From JAUIAI01 sp049680625 (GTDB taxonomy: Bacteria > Pseudomonadota > Gammaproteobacteria > Burkholderiales > Burkholderiaceae_E): a stretch of 64,000 bases of DNA. The translations under genes were made by a program, and so were the position numbers. The stretch covers positions 27,462 to 91,461 of the forward strand of contig JBAUID010000151.1 in NCBI GenBank assembly GCA_049680625.1, given 5' to 3'. The notes beneath the pieces are model-generated. The model searched no databases. It saw nothing but the letters and a program-made list of their open reading frames with translations, and had not been told where the DNA came from. How positions within the stretch are numbered: position 1 is the first letter of the stretch; each line of letters starts with the position of its first letter. Below, one piece after another: positions 44,614 through 53,250 of the stretch.

Positions 44614-45645
44614 ATGCAGCAATCCGATCGAAATAGTGTTTTTGTGACGCCTCACCACACCAGACGCCGGCGCTGGCTACAGCTCACGCTCGGCGCGGCT
44701 GCGGCGATCGCCTCGCCATTGCACGCAGTGGCCTTACCAGCGATTTGGGAGCAACGAATATTTCAAGGCTTCGGAACAACCCTCTGGCTAAGGGCCGCCC
44801 ATTCAGATCGGGCCCGACTAAACCGCGCACTCGACGATGCAGTCCGGCGCATTGGGCAGATCCACTCGACAATGAACCTTTTCGATCCGGACAGCGCAGT
44901 CAGTCGGCTCAATCGCGAAGGGCTCTTACCTGATCCACCACCCGACCTGGTGCACCTGCTACGGCTTGCTATGCACTTATCTGCCCGTAGTGGTGGTGCG
45001 TTTGATGTAACGATACAACCCGTATGGCAATGCTGGGAGCAGGCACGCCGTGCTGCTGGCCTGCCCGACCCTGCCAACATCAGACGCGCCGTCGGATTGG
45101 TCGGCTGGCGTGGGGTTTATGTCTCTCCGAAACTAATCACGTTCCGGCAAGCCGGCATGGGCATTACGTTCAACGGTATTGCTCAAGGCTACGCGGCTGA
45201 ATGTGCTCGAGATATTTTGGATTTGGCCGGCGTTCGCATGGCGTTACTCGATACCGGAGAGTGGGGTACGGTCGGCAAACCCGACAGCGCCCCTGGATGG
45301 AATCTGGGTATCGAACATCCGCGCGACGCTGACGCCTTTCTGGCTCGACTGGCAACGGATGGAAGATTCATTGCGACATCGTCGGACGTTCACTACCGAT
45401 TTACGTCAGATGGCCGGGAACATCACATATTAGATCCGAAAACCGGACGATCCCCATCCGGCACCGCCGCGGTTGTCACCGTTCATTCATCCGGTGCGGT
45501 GGCCGACGCCCTGACAAAAGTCTTATTTATGTTACCCACTGAGCAAGCGCTAACAATGGCGCGACGCTGGAACGCCGATGCACTCATTGTCGAAAAATCC
45601 GGACACTGGCACGCTACGGCCGGGCTCCATCTACTGCCAGGTTGA
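44614..45645 (+). CDS. apbE: FAD:protein FMN transferase ApbE
   Basis: This enzyme attaches FMN covalently to Thr residues of exported redox proteins. It is 343 residues from the ATG; a GTG one codon earlier overlaps the previous stop. The N-terminus has a twin Arg and hydrophobic signal (TRRRRWLQLTLGAAAAIASP), possibly Tat-dependent. Family motifs are STMNLFDPDSAVSRLN, SGGAFDVTIQPVW and GITFNGIAQGYAAE, with the metal-binding region HHILDPKTGRSP. It follows directly after the NosR-like gene, whose FMN domain is the likely substrate. Confidence 0.92.
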   Translation: MQQSDRNSVFVTPHHTRRRRWLQLTLGAAAAIASPLHAVALPAIWEQRIFQGFGTTLWLRAAHSDRARLNRALDDAVRRIGQIHSTMNLFDPDSAVSRLNREGLLPDPPPDLVHLLRLAMHLSARSGGAFDVTIQPVWQCWEQARRAAGLPDPANIRRAVGLVGWRGVYVSPKLITFRQAGMGITFNGIAQGYAAECARDILDLAGVRMALLDTGEWGTVGKPDSAPGWNLGIEHPRDADAFLARLATDGRFIATSSDVHYRFTSDGREHHILDPKTGRSPSGTAAVVTVHSSGAVADALTKVLFMLPTEQALTMARRWNADALIVEKSGHWHATAGLHLLPG

Positions 45646-45784
45646 AAGGCGAGTTTCAAGGCCGTCGTTCGAATCGTTCAAATTCGCCATCCCGAATCTT
45701 ACTAGCCATCAAACGGGTACTGCCAATCCGGTCAACTGATGAGTGCAGCCGCTTAACTGGCTAACAATCCGAAGCCGACCGATT

Positions 45785-46119
45785 CAGATATTAACAACGC
45801 GATGCCAGGCAGTATCTGCCGGTGCGGAACCCATCCTCGAATTCGGACGGCCATTCACCATTGAGGCGGCCTACGAAATGGCGTATATCCCGCAAGCCGC
45901 GATGGCAACTATGAATTTCTTCGCTGACGTGAAGGCCGATTCATGTGTCTGGTTGGACCGACCCAGTTTCAAAAAATGGCACAGAGCGCAGTTGCAGCCA
46001 TGCTTGGGATGAAACCAGAGCAGGTCTCAGTGCGCACTACTGTTCTTGTTGGCAGTTTTGGTCGCCGGGTGGAAATTGACTTCGTCAGGCTGCGTCGCCT
46101 GCCACTGAGCCTGGCCTGA
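45785..46119 (+). pseudogene. Molybdenum hydroxylase relic (small subunit 3' end joined to large subunit fragments)
   Basis: Three consecutive pieces in different frames match xanthine dehydrogenase-family proteins of the isoquinoline 1-oxidoreductase type. First SDINNAMPGSICRCGTHPRI, ending at a stop, is the C-terminal [2Fe-2S] signature of the small subunit. Next TIEAAYEMAYIPQAAMATMN with VKADSCVWLDRP is the substrate-side block of the molybdopterin subunit. After a frame change, MAQSAVAAMLGMKPEQVSV and GSFGRRVEIDF follow, where functional proteins have a GGGFGRR-like loop. Large parts are missing, so this is a heavily deleted relic. Confidence 0.8.
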
Positions 46120-46227
46120 TTGTTGCGGCCATGCACTTCGTAGAAAAAAGAAGGCCTGCCTGACCGGCTGGGCTCCGGATTATCAGTTAAACGGTCAGCT
46201 ACGCTTGTTATTGGCAGATGCTGGTAA

Positions 46228-46574
46228 TACGACAATATCGATCCAGATGCCGGTTCTGATGGTACCGCCAAACTTCGTGATTATCTGCCAGTGTTCCCCG
46301 TCGACGGTGAGCGCATCGCTTTAGCCACAGCGTGGCTAAAGGCGCAGTACGGATGACGTGTTTCGCATTCACATTCCCGTGCCTGATGTCTTTGGATCTC
46401 ACGACTGAGAGCCCATCAAACATGGTGCCGATGAACGCCTCAAACAAATCAATCGGGTCAAAGGTTCAGGCCAGGCTATTGGCCAGGAGGCCGGTCATTT
46501 TTTATGAAGGCAAAGAAGCAGAGCTAGTCAATATTATGGTCAACTTTCTAAAAGCCGATTTTACCGACCGCTGA
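46228..46574 (+). pseudogene. Decayed coding remnant, possibly alpha/beta-hydrolase-like
   Basis: Plus-strand reading gives YDNIDPDAGSDGTAKLRDYL and GERIALATAWLKAQYG up to a stop at 46356, then DVFRIHIPVPDVFGSHD, then RVKGSGQAIGQEAGHFL, then in another frame YEGKEAELVNIMVNFL up to the stop at 46574. The end, with a His in GHFL followed by an amphipathic helix, resembles the C-terminus of alpha/beta-hydrolases. Internal stops and a frame change show it is not functional. Family assignment is tentative. Confidence 0.5.
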
Positions 46575-46889
46575 TGCGCTGCACAATAGGCTAAGTCCAG
46601 ATCGGCCCTTGTTAAAATCCCTCACTAAGACTCGTAAAAATAAAAAAACTTGTTCGTCTGGCCACATGAATCACCCACCTGAGAATTCTGATCGGCGAAT
46701 AATTAACAGGAAAACGGCGCGATCAAACCATTGGACCAGGCTCCCAATAGCGGCCCAATTGCGCTTTATCATATTGCCTACTCAGGGAAATTGAGATAGT
46801 GTTCCGCTATGCCCAGACGCTGAACTGGCGCTTGTGGCAGACCCGCAGTGCGACAACACGACCGAAAAACCAAAAGCAAGGAGCATCCA

Positions 46890-46964
46890 ATGAAGTGGCA
46901 AACACCCCAGGCAACCGAATTTCGCTTCGGATTTGAAATCACGATGTACATTGCATCGCGGTAA
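46890..46964 (+). CDS. pqqA: PQQ precursor peptide PqqA
   Basis: This 24-residue ribosomal peptide is the substrate for PQQ synthesis. The sequence MKWQTPQATEFRFGFEITMY carries the conserved Glu and Tyr (E-x3-Y, at ITMY with the preceding Glu) that are cross-linked by PqqE. A purine-rich ribosome-binding site (AGCAAGGA) lies 7 bp upstream. The gene is followed by a terminator-like hairpin and then pqqBCDE, the standard arrangement. Confidence 0.96.
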   Translation: MKWQTPQATEFRFGFEITMYIASR

Positions 46965-46985
46965 AGCAAAGCTTTGTTGAAAAGA

Positions 46986-47011
46986 AAAGCGGCTTTTGCC
47001 GCTTTTTTTTC
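46986..47011 (+). terminator. Terminator/attenuator between pqqA and pqqB
   Basis: A perfect 9-bp stem AAAAGCGGC/GCCGCTTTT with loop TTTT runs directly into a T-run ending at 47011. It sits 22 bp after pqqA. Partial read-through would give high pqqA peptide message and lower levels of the enzymes, an arrangement known in other pqq operons. Confidence 0.88.
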
Positions 47012-47085
47012 AAATCTGGCTGGCCAATGCCAACCCAACCTCGGTTCATAGCCAAACCGAAACGAAACATTTGCGGAGGTAGAAC

Positions 47086-48009
47086 TTGAAGATTCGTGTG
47101 CTAGGTTCAGCCGCTGGCGGGGGCTTCCCGCAATGGAACTGCAACTGCGCGATGTGCCGCGGTGTGCGCACTGGCTCGATGCGCGCACGAGTGCGGACAC
47201 AGTCTTCAATTGCCGTGAGCTCCGATGGCCTCGATTGGATCTTGTTCAATGCGTCGCCAGACATCCTGACCCAGATTCAACAGTTCCCTGCCCTGCAACC
47301 GGCCAGATCGCTGCGCGACACCGGTATCGCCTCGGTCGCGCTGATGGATGCACAAATCGATCACTCGACAGGCTTATATATGCTCAGAGAGCATCACCGT
47401 CCGCTTGAACTGTGGTGTACCCAGGCCGTGCGTGAAGATCTCACTGCCGGCAACCCGTTGCTTCACCTACTCGAACACTACTGCGGCATCAACTGGCACG
47501 AACTAAGAATCGACACAACCGGCGACGGCGCGCCGATTACCGGTGCGCCGTCCGTATCGTTCAAACCCTTGGCGCTGACCAGCAATGCACCGCCCTACTC
47601 ACCGCATAGGGACAACCCGGTACCCGGCGATACCATCGGCATGCTGATGCACGATACCACGAGCGACGCCCGGGTCTTTTATGCGCCCGGGCTCGGACAA
47701 ATGGAAGATCATGTCTGGCGTGCAATGCAGCAATCGGATTGTGTACTGATTGATGGCACGATGTGGACAGACGATGAAATGATTCGCGTCGGGGCGTCCG
47801 GCAAAACGGCGGCCTCAATGGGACATCTGGCCCAAAGCGGCCCGGGTGGAATGATCGAATGGCTGGATAAGCTTCCGAGCTCCACCAGAAAAATACTAAT
47901 CCACATTAACAACACAAATCCAATCCTCGACGAGGACAGCCCGCAGCGATCAGAGCTCGCCGAACACGGCATCGAAGTTGCGTACGATGGTATGAGTATC
48001 GAGTACTAA
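47086..48009 (+). CDS. pqqB: PQQ biosynthesis protein PqqB
   Basis: PqqB is a metallo-beta-lactamase-fold, iron-dependent hydroxylase that acts on the Glu-Tyr diamino acid released from PqqA. The 307-residue protein starts MKIRVLGSAAGGGFPQWNCN; the Cys pair of the NCNCAMC region is typical, and the metal region includes LMDAQIDHSTGLYMLREH. The start codon is TTG at 47086, with a strong GGAGG site upstream. It is 5 bp from pqqC. Confidence 0.95.
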   Translation: MKIRVLGSAAGGGFPQWNCNCAMCRGVRTGSMRARVRTQSSIAVSSDGLDWILFNASPDILTQIQQFPALQPARSLRDTGIASVALMDAQIDHSTGLYMLREHHRPLELWCTQAVREDLTAGNPLLHLLEHYCGINWHELRIDTTGDGAPITGAPSVSFKPLALTSNAPPYSPHRDNPVPGDTIGMLMHDTTSDARVFYAPGLGQMEDHVWRAMQQSDCVLIDGTMWTDDEMIRVGASGKTAASMGHLAQSGPGGMIEWLDKLPSSTRKILIHINNTNPILDEDSPQRSELAEHGIEVAYDGMSIEY

Positions 48010-48014
48010 GGACG

Positions 48015-48746
48015 ATGACAACAGCAACTACAACGCAACCTGCCCAACCCTGGTCGAACAGCGAGTTCGAGGCAAAACTGCGAGAAGGTGGGCAGTCCTA
48101 TCACATTCACCATCCGTTCAACGTCATGCTCAATTCCGGAAGGGCCAGCCCAGAGCAAATTCGCGGTTGGGCAGCCAATCGTTTCTATTATCAGGTGGCG
48201 ATCCCCATCAAAGATGCGGCGGTTCTTTCCAACTGTGACGACCGCCTGGTTCGACGCGAATGGATACAACGAATTCTCGATCACGACGGATACGAACTGA
48301 ATGGCGTCAAAGATGACGGCGGTATTGAAGCCTGGATACAGTTGGGCGTCGCTGTTGGCCTTAGCCGCGAAGAACTCACCGATTTGCGCCATGTCTGCCC
48401 CGGGGTACGTTTTGCTGTTGATGCGTATGTGAATTTTGCCCGCCAACGACCATGGCAGGAGGCGGTATGCGCATCGCTAACCGAGCTGTTTGCACCAGCC
48501 ATCCACAAAGAACGCCTGGCAACATGGCCACAGCACTACCCTTGGATCGAACCTGAAGGATTACAGTATTTTCGCAACCGAGTCAGTCAGGCGCGCCGCG
48601 ATGTCGAGCACGGACTGGCAGTAACCCTTCAGTATTTCGATACCCGTGCGCGGCAGGAACGCGCGCTCAATATTCTGAAGTTCAAGCTGGATATTCTCTG
48701 GCAAATGAACGATGCGATGGGGATCAAATATGGAATCAATGACTGA
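48015..48746 (+). CDS. pqqC: PQQ synthase PqqC
   Basis: PqqC is the cofactor-free oxidase that catalyses the final eight-electron oxidation and ring closure to PQQ. The 243-residue protein has the conserved HHPFNVMLNSGRASPEQIRG segment and RFYYQVAIPIKDAAVLSN, with later active-site residues in EWIQRILDHDGYE and WPQHYPWIEPEGLQYFR. It overlaps pqqD by 17 bp. Confidence 0.95.
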   Translation: MTTATTTQPAQPWSNSEFEAKLREGGQSYHIHHPFNVMLNSGRASPEQIRGWAANRFYYQVAIPIKDAAVLSNCDDRLVRREWIQRILDHDGYELNGVKDDGGIEAWIQLGVAVGLSREELTDLRHVCPGVRFAVDAYVNFARQRPWQEAVCASLTELFAPAIHKERLATWPQHYPWIEPEGLQYFRNRVSQARRDVEHGLAVTLQYFDTRARQERALNILKFKLDILWQMNDAMGIKYGIND

Positions 48747-49035
48747 AGCCGCCGACGATGGGCCAACAATCAGCGAGCAGATGACGCCATCGATTGCCCG
48801 CTATTTTCGGATGCAGTTTGAGTCGGCTCAGGACAGTTGGGTATTACTGTTCCCTGAGGGAATGATAAAACTCAATCAGAGCGCGGCCCAAATTCTGCAA
48901 CGTTGCGACGGTAAGCGGGATGTAGCAGCAATTGTTAGCGACCTGGAGACAACGTTTAACGAATCCGGACTTACACACGACGTTAAAAGCTTCCTGCAAA
49001 TCGCCCACAAACAGGGCTGGGTACAACTCGGGTGA
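48730..49035 (+). CDS. pqqD: PQQ peptide chaperone PqqD
   Basis: PqqD binds PqqA and delivers it to PqqE. From the ATG at 48730 the protein is 101 residues, slightly longer than the usual 90 or so, with a short extension before PSIARYFRMQFESAQDSWVLL. The winged-helix core ends with IAHKQGWVQLG. The start overlaps the end of pqqC; ATG at 48739 is another option. Confidence 0.93.
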   Translation: MESMTEAADDGPTISEQMTPSIARYFRMQFESAQDSWVLLFPEGMIKLNQSAAQILQRCDGKRDVAAIVSDLETTFNESGLTHDVKSFLQIAHKQGWVQLG

Positions 49036-49039
49036 ATTC

Positions 49040-50239
49040 ATGAACAAATCCACAGCCGCCGCCATGGCACATCCTGCAGAATCAACGCCAGTTAATCCGC
49101 AGCAAGCCGGCCCACCTCTGTGGTTGCTGGCAGAGCTGACCTATCGCTGTCCATTGCACTGTGTGTTTTGCTACAACCCGGTAGATTTCGCCAATCAACC
49201 CACGGAATTGAGTACTGACCACTGGGTTCGGGTTTTGAACGAGGCACGTGCGCTTGGCAGCGTGCAGTGCGGCTTTTCTGGTGGCGAACCGCTGCTACGT
49301 GACGATCTCGGAACTCTAGTCGGTGAAGCCAACCAACTTGGGTTCTATACCAATCTGATTACATCCGGTGTTGGTCTCACTGCCGGGCGCGCTCGCGAAC
49401 TCAAGGATGCAGGCCTGGCCCATGTGCAATTATCTTTTCAAGATTCCACCCGTGAACTGAATGACTTTCTGTCGCATACGCGAACCTTTGATCTAAAACG
49501 CCGAGTCGCTGCGACCATCAAAGATCATGACTGGCCGATGGTCCTGAACTGTGTCGTTCACCGACTGAATATTGACTTCATCGATAAGATCATTGAGCTG
49601 GCTCTCGAACTCGGTGCCGAGTATCTCGAGTTGGCCAACGTACAGTATTACTCTTGGGCGTTTGAGAACCGCGCTCAACTTCTGCCATCACGTGAACAGC
49701 TCGAAAAAGCTGAAACCATCACCCAACGTTATCGCGACAAGTACGGGGATCGAATACGAATATTTTTTGTGGTCCCCGATTACTATGAAACCAGACCCAA
49801 GAAATGTATGAACGGGTGGGGTAATGTTTTCTTGACGATTTCTCCTGACGGCACTGCATTGCCCTGTCATACAGCACGAATGCTGCCCGGGATGGATTTT
49901 CCGAATGTGGTCACACAGTCAGTGCAGCAGATTTGGTATGAATCTGAAGCATTCAATCGATATCGAGGCACCGACTGGATGCGCGATCCCTGCCGGACAT
50001 GCCCCGAGAAAGAGAACGACCTGGGTGGATGCCGATGCCAGGCATTCATGCTCACCGGAGACCCCGCTGCGGCAGATCCGGTGTGTGATAAGTCTGTTAG
50101 CCATTCGGTCATCGTGGATGCAGTAACACAGGCGCAGCAGCCACGTCTGCCACCTGGTGAGCAGCCACTAATCTTTCGCGACCCCAAGACCTCACGTGAA
50201 TTGGCAGCCAGGCAGCAACCACATTCCGTCGATGGTTAG
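49040..50239 (+). CDS. pqqE: Radical SAM PqqA peptide cyclase PqqE
   Basis: PqqE forms the carbon-carbon bond between the Glu and Tyr side chains of PqqA. The 399-residue protein has the radical SAM cluster motif CPLHCVFC (about residues 38-45), the SAM segment GFSGGEPLLRDDL, and the C-terminal SPASM auxiliary-cluster cysteines, including CMNGWG, CHTARM, CRTCPEKENDLGGCRC and a final PVC. The ATG at 49040, 4 bp after pqqD, is preferred to an earlier start inside pqqD. No pqqF-type protease is encoded next to it. Confidence 0.95.
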   Translation: MNKSTAAAMAHPAESTPVNPQQAGPPLWLLAELTYRCPLHCVFCYNPVDFANQPTELSTDHWVRVLNEARALGSVQCGFSGGEPLLRDDLGTLVGEANQLGFYTNLITSGVGLTAGRARELKDAGLAHVQLSFQDSTRELNDFLSHTRTFDLKRRVAATIKDHDWPMVLNCVVHRLNIDFIDKIIELALELGAEYLELANVQYYSWAFENRAQLLPSREQLEKAETITQRYRDKYGDRIRIFFVVPDYYETRPKKCMNGWGNVFLTISPDGTALPCHTARMLPGMDFPNVVTQSVQQIWYESEAFNRYRGTDWMRDPCRTCPEKENDLGGCRCQAFMLTGDPAAADPVCDKSVSHSVIVDAVTQAQQPRLPPGEQPLIFRDPKTSRELAARQQPHSVDG

Positions 50240-50310
50240 ATCGAAGGCTGTGTTATAAATCGAACTGACCACCAGCAACAGACAAAGAGAATTTGTAAGC
50301 GAATTTGCCA

Positions 50311-51489
50311 ATGCAGCGATACCGCTTTATATCGGCCCTGACCATCTTGGTCCTCGGCCTCAGCCAGACGATTGCGCACAGCGCTCAGATTGACATTCCC
50401 ATTCTGTACGTTAAGCAGCAAATCGAACGTCCGCCGGTTCGGTCCGATCTGGTCTCATGGCCGGCCGATGAGGGCGAGCAAGGTAGCAAACTCGGCATTG
50501 CCGACAGCAACACAACGGGCAAGTTCCTTGGCCACCGTTACCATTTCGAGACAATGGATTTCGCGGTCGGGGCCGATATCCTCGGCGCTATGAAGCAACG
50601 ACTGGCTGACGGCAGCAAGATTGTCGTGATCAATGCCCCTGCTGACATCTTAAATGCAATAGCTGACCTGCCAGCGGCGCGGGACGATCTCATCTTCAAT
50701 GCCGGCAGCGCCAGTGATGCGTTACGCGATGCTCAATGCCGCCCCAACCTTCTGCACACCCTGCCCTCACGTGCCATGTTGGCAGATGCACTGATGCAAT
50801 TTCTAGCGGCAAAAAAATGGCGCGACATTTTCCTGGTGGAAGGAAACCGCCCTGGTGACACCGCATTCGCCAACGCGTTGCGACGTTCCGCCAAAAAATT
50901 CCAGTTGACAATCAAACATGAAAAAAAATGGCTGCTTGACGTAGATATCCGGCGTAACGCTGCACGAGAAGTGCCGGTATTCACCCAGGCTCGAGCCTAT
51001 GACGTGGTCGTTGTCGCCGACGAAGATCATGACTTCGGTCAATACCTGATGTACAACACCTGGCTCCCCAGGCCCGTTGCAGGCAATGCCGGAGTTCAGC
51101 CAGTTGCGTGGCATCGGGCAGTAGAGCAATGGGGTGCGGCCCAGCTTCAATCACGTTTCAGTAAGGCTGCCAACCGGGCGATGACTTCGATCGACTATGC
51201 CGCCTGGGCGGCGGTGCGATCGGTTGCGGAAGCCGTAACCCGCACTAAATCCAGTGATACGGCGGCGATTCGTTCCTACCTGTTTTCGGATGAGTTTTCT
51301 CTGGCTGGATTCAAAGGCAGCAGGTTGACTTATCGGCGCTGGAATGGCCAGTTACGCCAGCCAATTCCGCTAGCCCACCCCGATGCGATTGTCGCCGCGG
51401 CCCCAATCGAAGGCTTTCTGCACCGGCAAACCGAACTCGACACATTGGGCCTGGATCAGCCCGAATCCAAATGCAAGGAGATGAACTAA
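50311..51489 (+). CDS. ABC-type binding protein of the PQQ alcohol dehydrogenase system
   Basis: This periplasmic type-I binding protein belongs to the set found beside PQQ-dependent alcohol dehydrogenases (PQQ_ABC_bind type). The 392-residue precursor starts at ATG 50311 (a TTG two codons earlier is possible), with a signal peptide ending near AHSAQ. The segment IDIPILYVKQQIERPP and FETMDFAVGADILGAMK are characteristic. Cys residues and PEPDE-type ligand residues cannot be assigned. It heads a four-gene run after pqqE; the ligand is unknown. Confidence 0.8.
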   Translation: MQRYRFISALTILVLGLSQTIAHSAQIDIPILYVKQQIERPPVRSDLVSWPADEGEQGSKLGIADSNTTGKFLGHRYHFETMDFAVGADILGAMKQRLADGSKIVVINAPADILNAIADLPAARDDLIFNAGSASDALRDAQCRPNLLHTLPSRAMLADALMQFLAAKKWRDIFLVEGNRPGDTAFANALRRSAKKFQLTIKHEKKWLLDVDIRRNAAREVPVFTQARAYDVVVVADEDHDFGQYLMYNTWLPRPVAGNAGVQPVAWHRAVEQWGAAQLQSRFSKAANRAMTSIDYAAWAAVRSVAEAVTRTKSSDTAAIRSYLFSDEFSLAGFKGSRLTYRRWNGQLRQPIPLAHPDAIVAAAPIEGFLHRQTELDTLGLDQPESKCKEMN

Positions 51490-51490
51490 A

Positions 51491-52483
51491 ATGTCGAATC
51501 TTTCAAGATCAGTGATAACGTTTGCAGCAGCGCTGAGTATTGTCTCGGCCCCGGCCCATGCAGACTGGGTCTACGTCTCCAACGAGAAAGACGATTCTAT
51601 TTCAGTAATCGATACTGAATCTTATGAAGTCATTAAAACGATTCCCGTGGGTGAACGTCCGCGCGGTGTCATTCTGTCGAAAGACTTCAAGCGTTTATAT
51701 GTCTGCGCATCTGATTCCAACGTTGTTCACGTCATCGAGGTTGCAACAGGCAAAATTCTCCACGATCTGCCCTCCGGCGACGATCCCGAAAAATTTGCGA
51801 TGCATCCCAACGATCGGCATTTGTACATCGCCAATGAAGATGATGCACTCGCTACCGTTGTTGACACTGAGACCCGACAAGTCATCGCACAAATTGAGGT
51901 CGGTGTGGAACCCGAGGGCATGGCCGTCAGCCACGACGGCAAATGGGCCATTGTGACCTCTGAGACAACCAATATGGCCCACTGGATCGACACGATGAGT
52001 CGGACAATCGTCGACAATACTCTGGTGGATCAGCGACCACGTGAAGCAGTATTCGCGCCCGACGACACCGAATTGTGGGTCTCGTCAGAAATTGGTGGCA
52101 CCGTCTCGATCATCGACACCGGCACCAGGACAATCAAACATACCGTCGAATTTTCGATTCCTGGCGTCACAAAAGATCGAATTCAACCAGTCGGCATTGC
52201 GATGACGCGCGACGGCAAGTACGCGTTCGTCGCCTTGGGTCCCGCAAACCATGTTGCCGTCGTCGATCGCAAAACACGCCAGGTAGAAAAATACATACTG
52301 GTCGGTCGCCGGGTCTGGCACCTGGCGCTGACCCCGACCGATGACCACCTTTTCACAACCAACGGCGAGTCCGGGGATGTAACTGTCATCGATGTCTCGT
52401 CACTAAAGGCGATCAAGTCGATCAAGGTGGGCCGGTTTCCCTGGGGCGCTACGGTGCTGCCCAAAGAACACATACCAAAGTAG
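51491..52483 (+). CDS. YVTN-type beta-propeller protein of the PQQ-associated set
   Basis: This is a periplasmic seven-bladed propeller, 330 residues, with a signal peptide ending APAHA. Blades repeat the YVTN pattern: VYVSNEKDDSISVIDTESYE, RLYVCASDSNVVHVIEVATG, HLYIANEDDALATVVDTETR and ELWVSSEIGGTVSIIDTGTR. In PQQ clusters this protein (PQQ_ABC_repeats type) sits between the binding protein and the ABC ATPase. It starts 1 bp after the previous stop region, with an AAGGAG site upstream, so it is coupled. Confidence 0.85.
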   Translation: MSNLSRSVITFAAALSIVSAPAHADWVYVSNEKDDSISVIDTESYEVIKTIPVGERPRGVILSKDFKRLYVCASDSNVVHVIEVATGKILHDLPSGDDPEKFAMHPNDRHLYIANEDDALATVVDTETRQVIAQIEVGVEPEGMAVSHDGKWAIVTSETTNMAHWIDTMSRTIVDNTLVDQRPREAVFAPDDTELWVSSEIGGTVSIIDTGTRTIKHTVEFSIPGVTKDRIQPVGIAMTRDGKYAFVALGPANHVAVVDRKTRQVEKYILVGRRVWHLALTPTDDHLFTTNGESGDVTVIDVSSLKAIKSIKVGRFPWGATVLPKEHIPK

Positions 52484-52491
52484 ACAACATT

Positions 52492-53250
52492 TTGAATTCG
52501 GACACCCCGGTCAAGAATCCAGCGCTCGAACTGCGTTCACTGTCATGGTCATACGCCGGCAAACGGGCACTCGACAACGTAAACCTCACGATTGCCGCCG
52601 GTGAAACGGTAATTCTTCTCGGGCCCAATGGCGCGGGAAAAACTACGCTGTTCTCGCTGATCAGTGGTCTTTTTTCACCGCGCGAAGGCTCGATATCAAT
52701 TGCCGGCCGGGACGCAGTCAAAAATGGTGCCAGCGCACTCGCTCCGCTTGGCATTGTGTTTCAGGCACAAACCCTGGATCTGGATTTGTCAGTGGGTCAG
52801 AACTTGCGCTACTACTGCGCATTGCGTGGCATTGAGCGAAGCCAATCGAACGAACGAATTGCTACCGAGCTGGCACGCTTCGATATGAGTGACCGGATTA
52901 ACGATAAGGTGCGATCGCTGAACGGCGGGCACCGCCGTCGCGTCGAAATTGCCCGGGCTATGCTGCACAATCCGCAAATTCTCTTACTCGATGAGCCTAC
53001 CGTAGGATTGGATATTCCGACGCGCAAAGCTCTTATAGCTGACTTACATGGGCGCGCCGAACAAGATGGCACCGCGTTACTGTGGGCAACTCACCTTATC
53101 GACGAACCGATTGAAACTGACCGCGTCATTGTGTTGCATCAGGGGCAAATAATAGGGGATGGAACGCCTGGCCAACTCAGAACCCATACCGGGACTGACA
53201 GTCTTGCCGAAGCATTTGCCGCGCTGACCGAAAAAAAGGGCGACCGTTGA
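52492..53250 (+). CDS. ABC transporter ATPase of the PQQ-associated set
   Basis: This is the cytoplasmic ATPase of the ABC unit, 252 residues, started at TTG 52492. Walker A is GPNGAGKTT, Walker B LLLDEPTVG, and the signature region LNGGHRRRVEIA replaces the usual LSGGQ with LNGGH, as seen in this subfamily. The Q-loop is in VFQAQTLDLDLSV. The stop overlaps the permease start (TTGA). Relatives next to ped genes of Pseudomonas (PedB/PedC) have been suggested to move products or toxic alcohols. Confidence 0.85.
   Translation: MNSDTPVKNPALELRSLSWSYAGKRALDNVNLTIAAGETVILLGPNGAGKTTLFSLISGLFSPREGSISIAGRDAVKNGASALAPLGIVFQAQTLDLDLSVGQNLRYYCALRGIERSQSNERIATELARFDMSDRINDKVRSLNGGHRRRVEIARAMLHNPQILLLDEPTVGLDIPTRKALIADLHGRAEQDGTALLWATHLIDEPIETDRVIVLHQGQIIGDGTPGQLRTHTGTDSLAEAFAALTEKKGDR

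Larger units (their letters stand above)
45646..46889. other. Gene-relic stretch before pqqA
   Basis: This 1.24-kb stretch has no intact gene. It contains two decayed coding remnants, at 45785-46119 and 46228-46574, listed separately. From 46580 to 46889 the sequence is AT-rich with no recognisable coding; the pqqA promoter must lie here, but no strong -35/-10 pair stands out. Confidence 0.6.

Noticed and set aside
46609..46794. 61-codon frame upstream of pqqA
   Set aside because: Lys/Asn-rich, no similarity seen, in an AT-rich decayed interval; better explained as noncoding.
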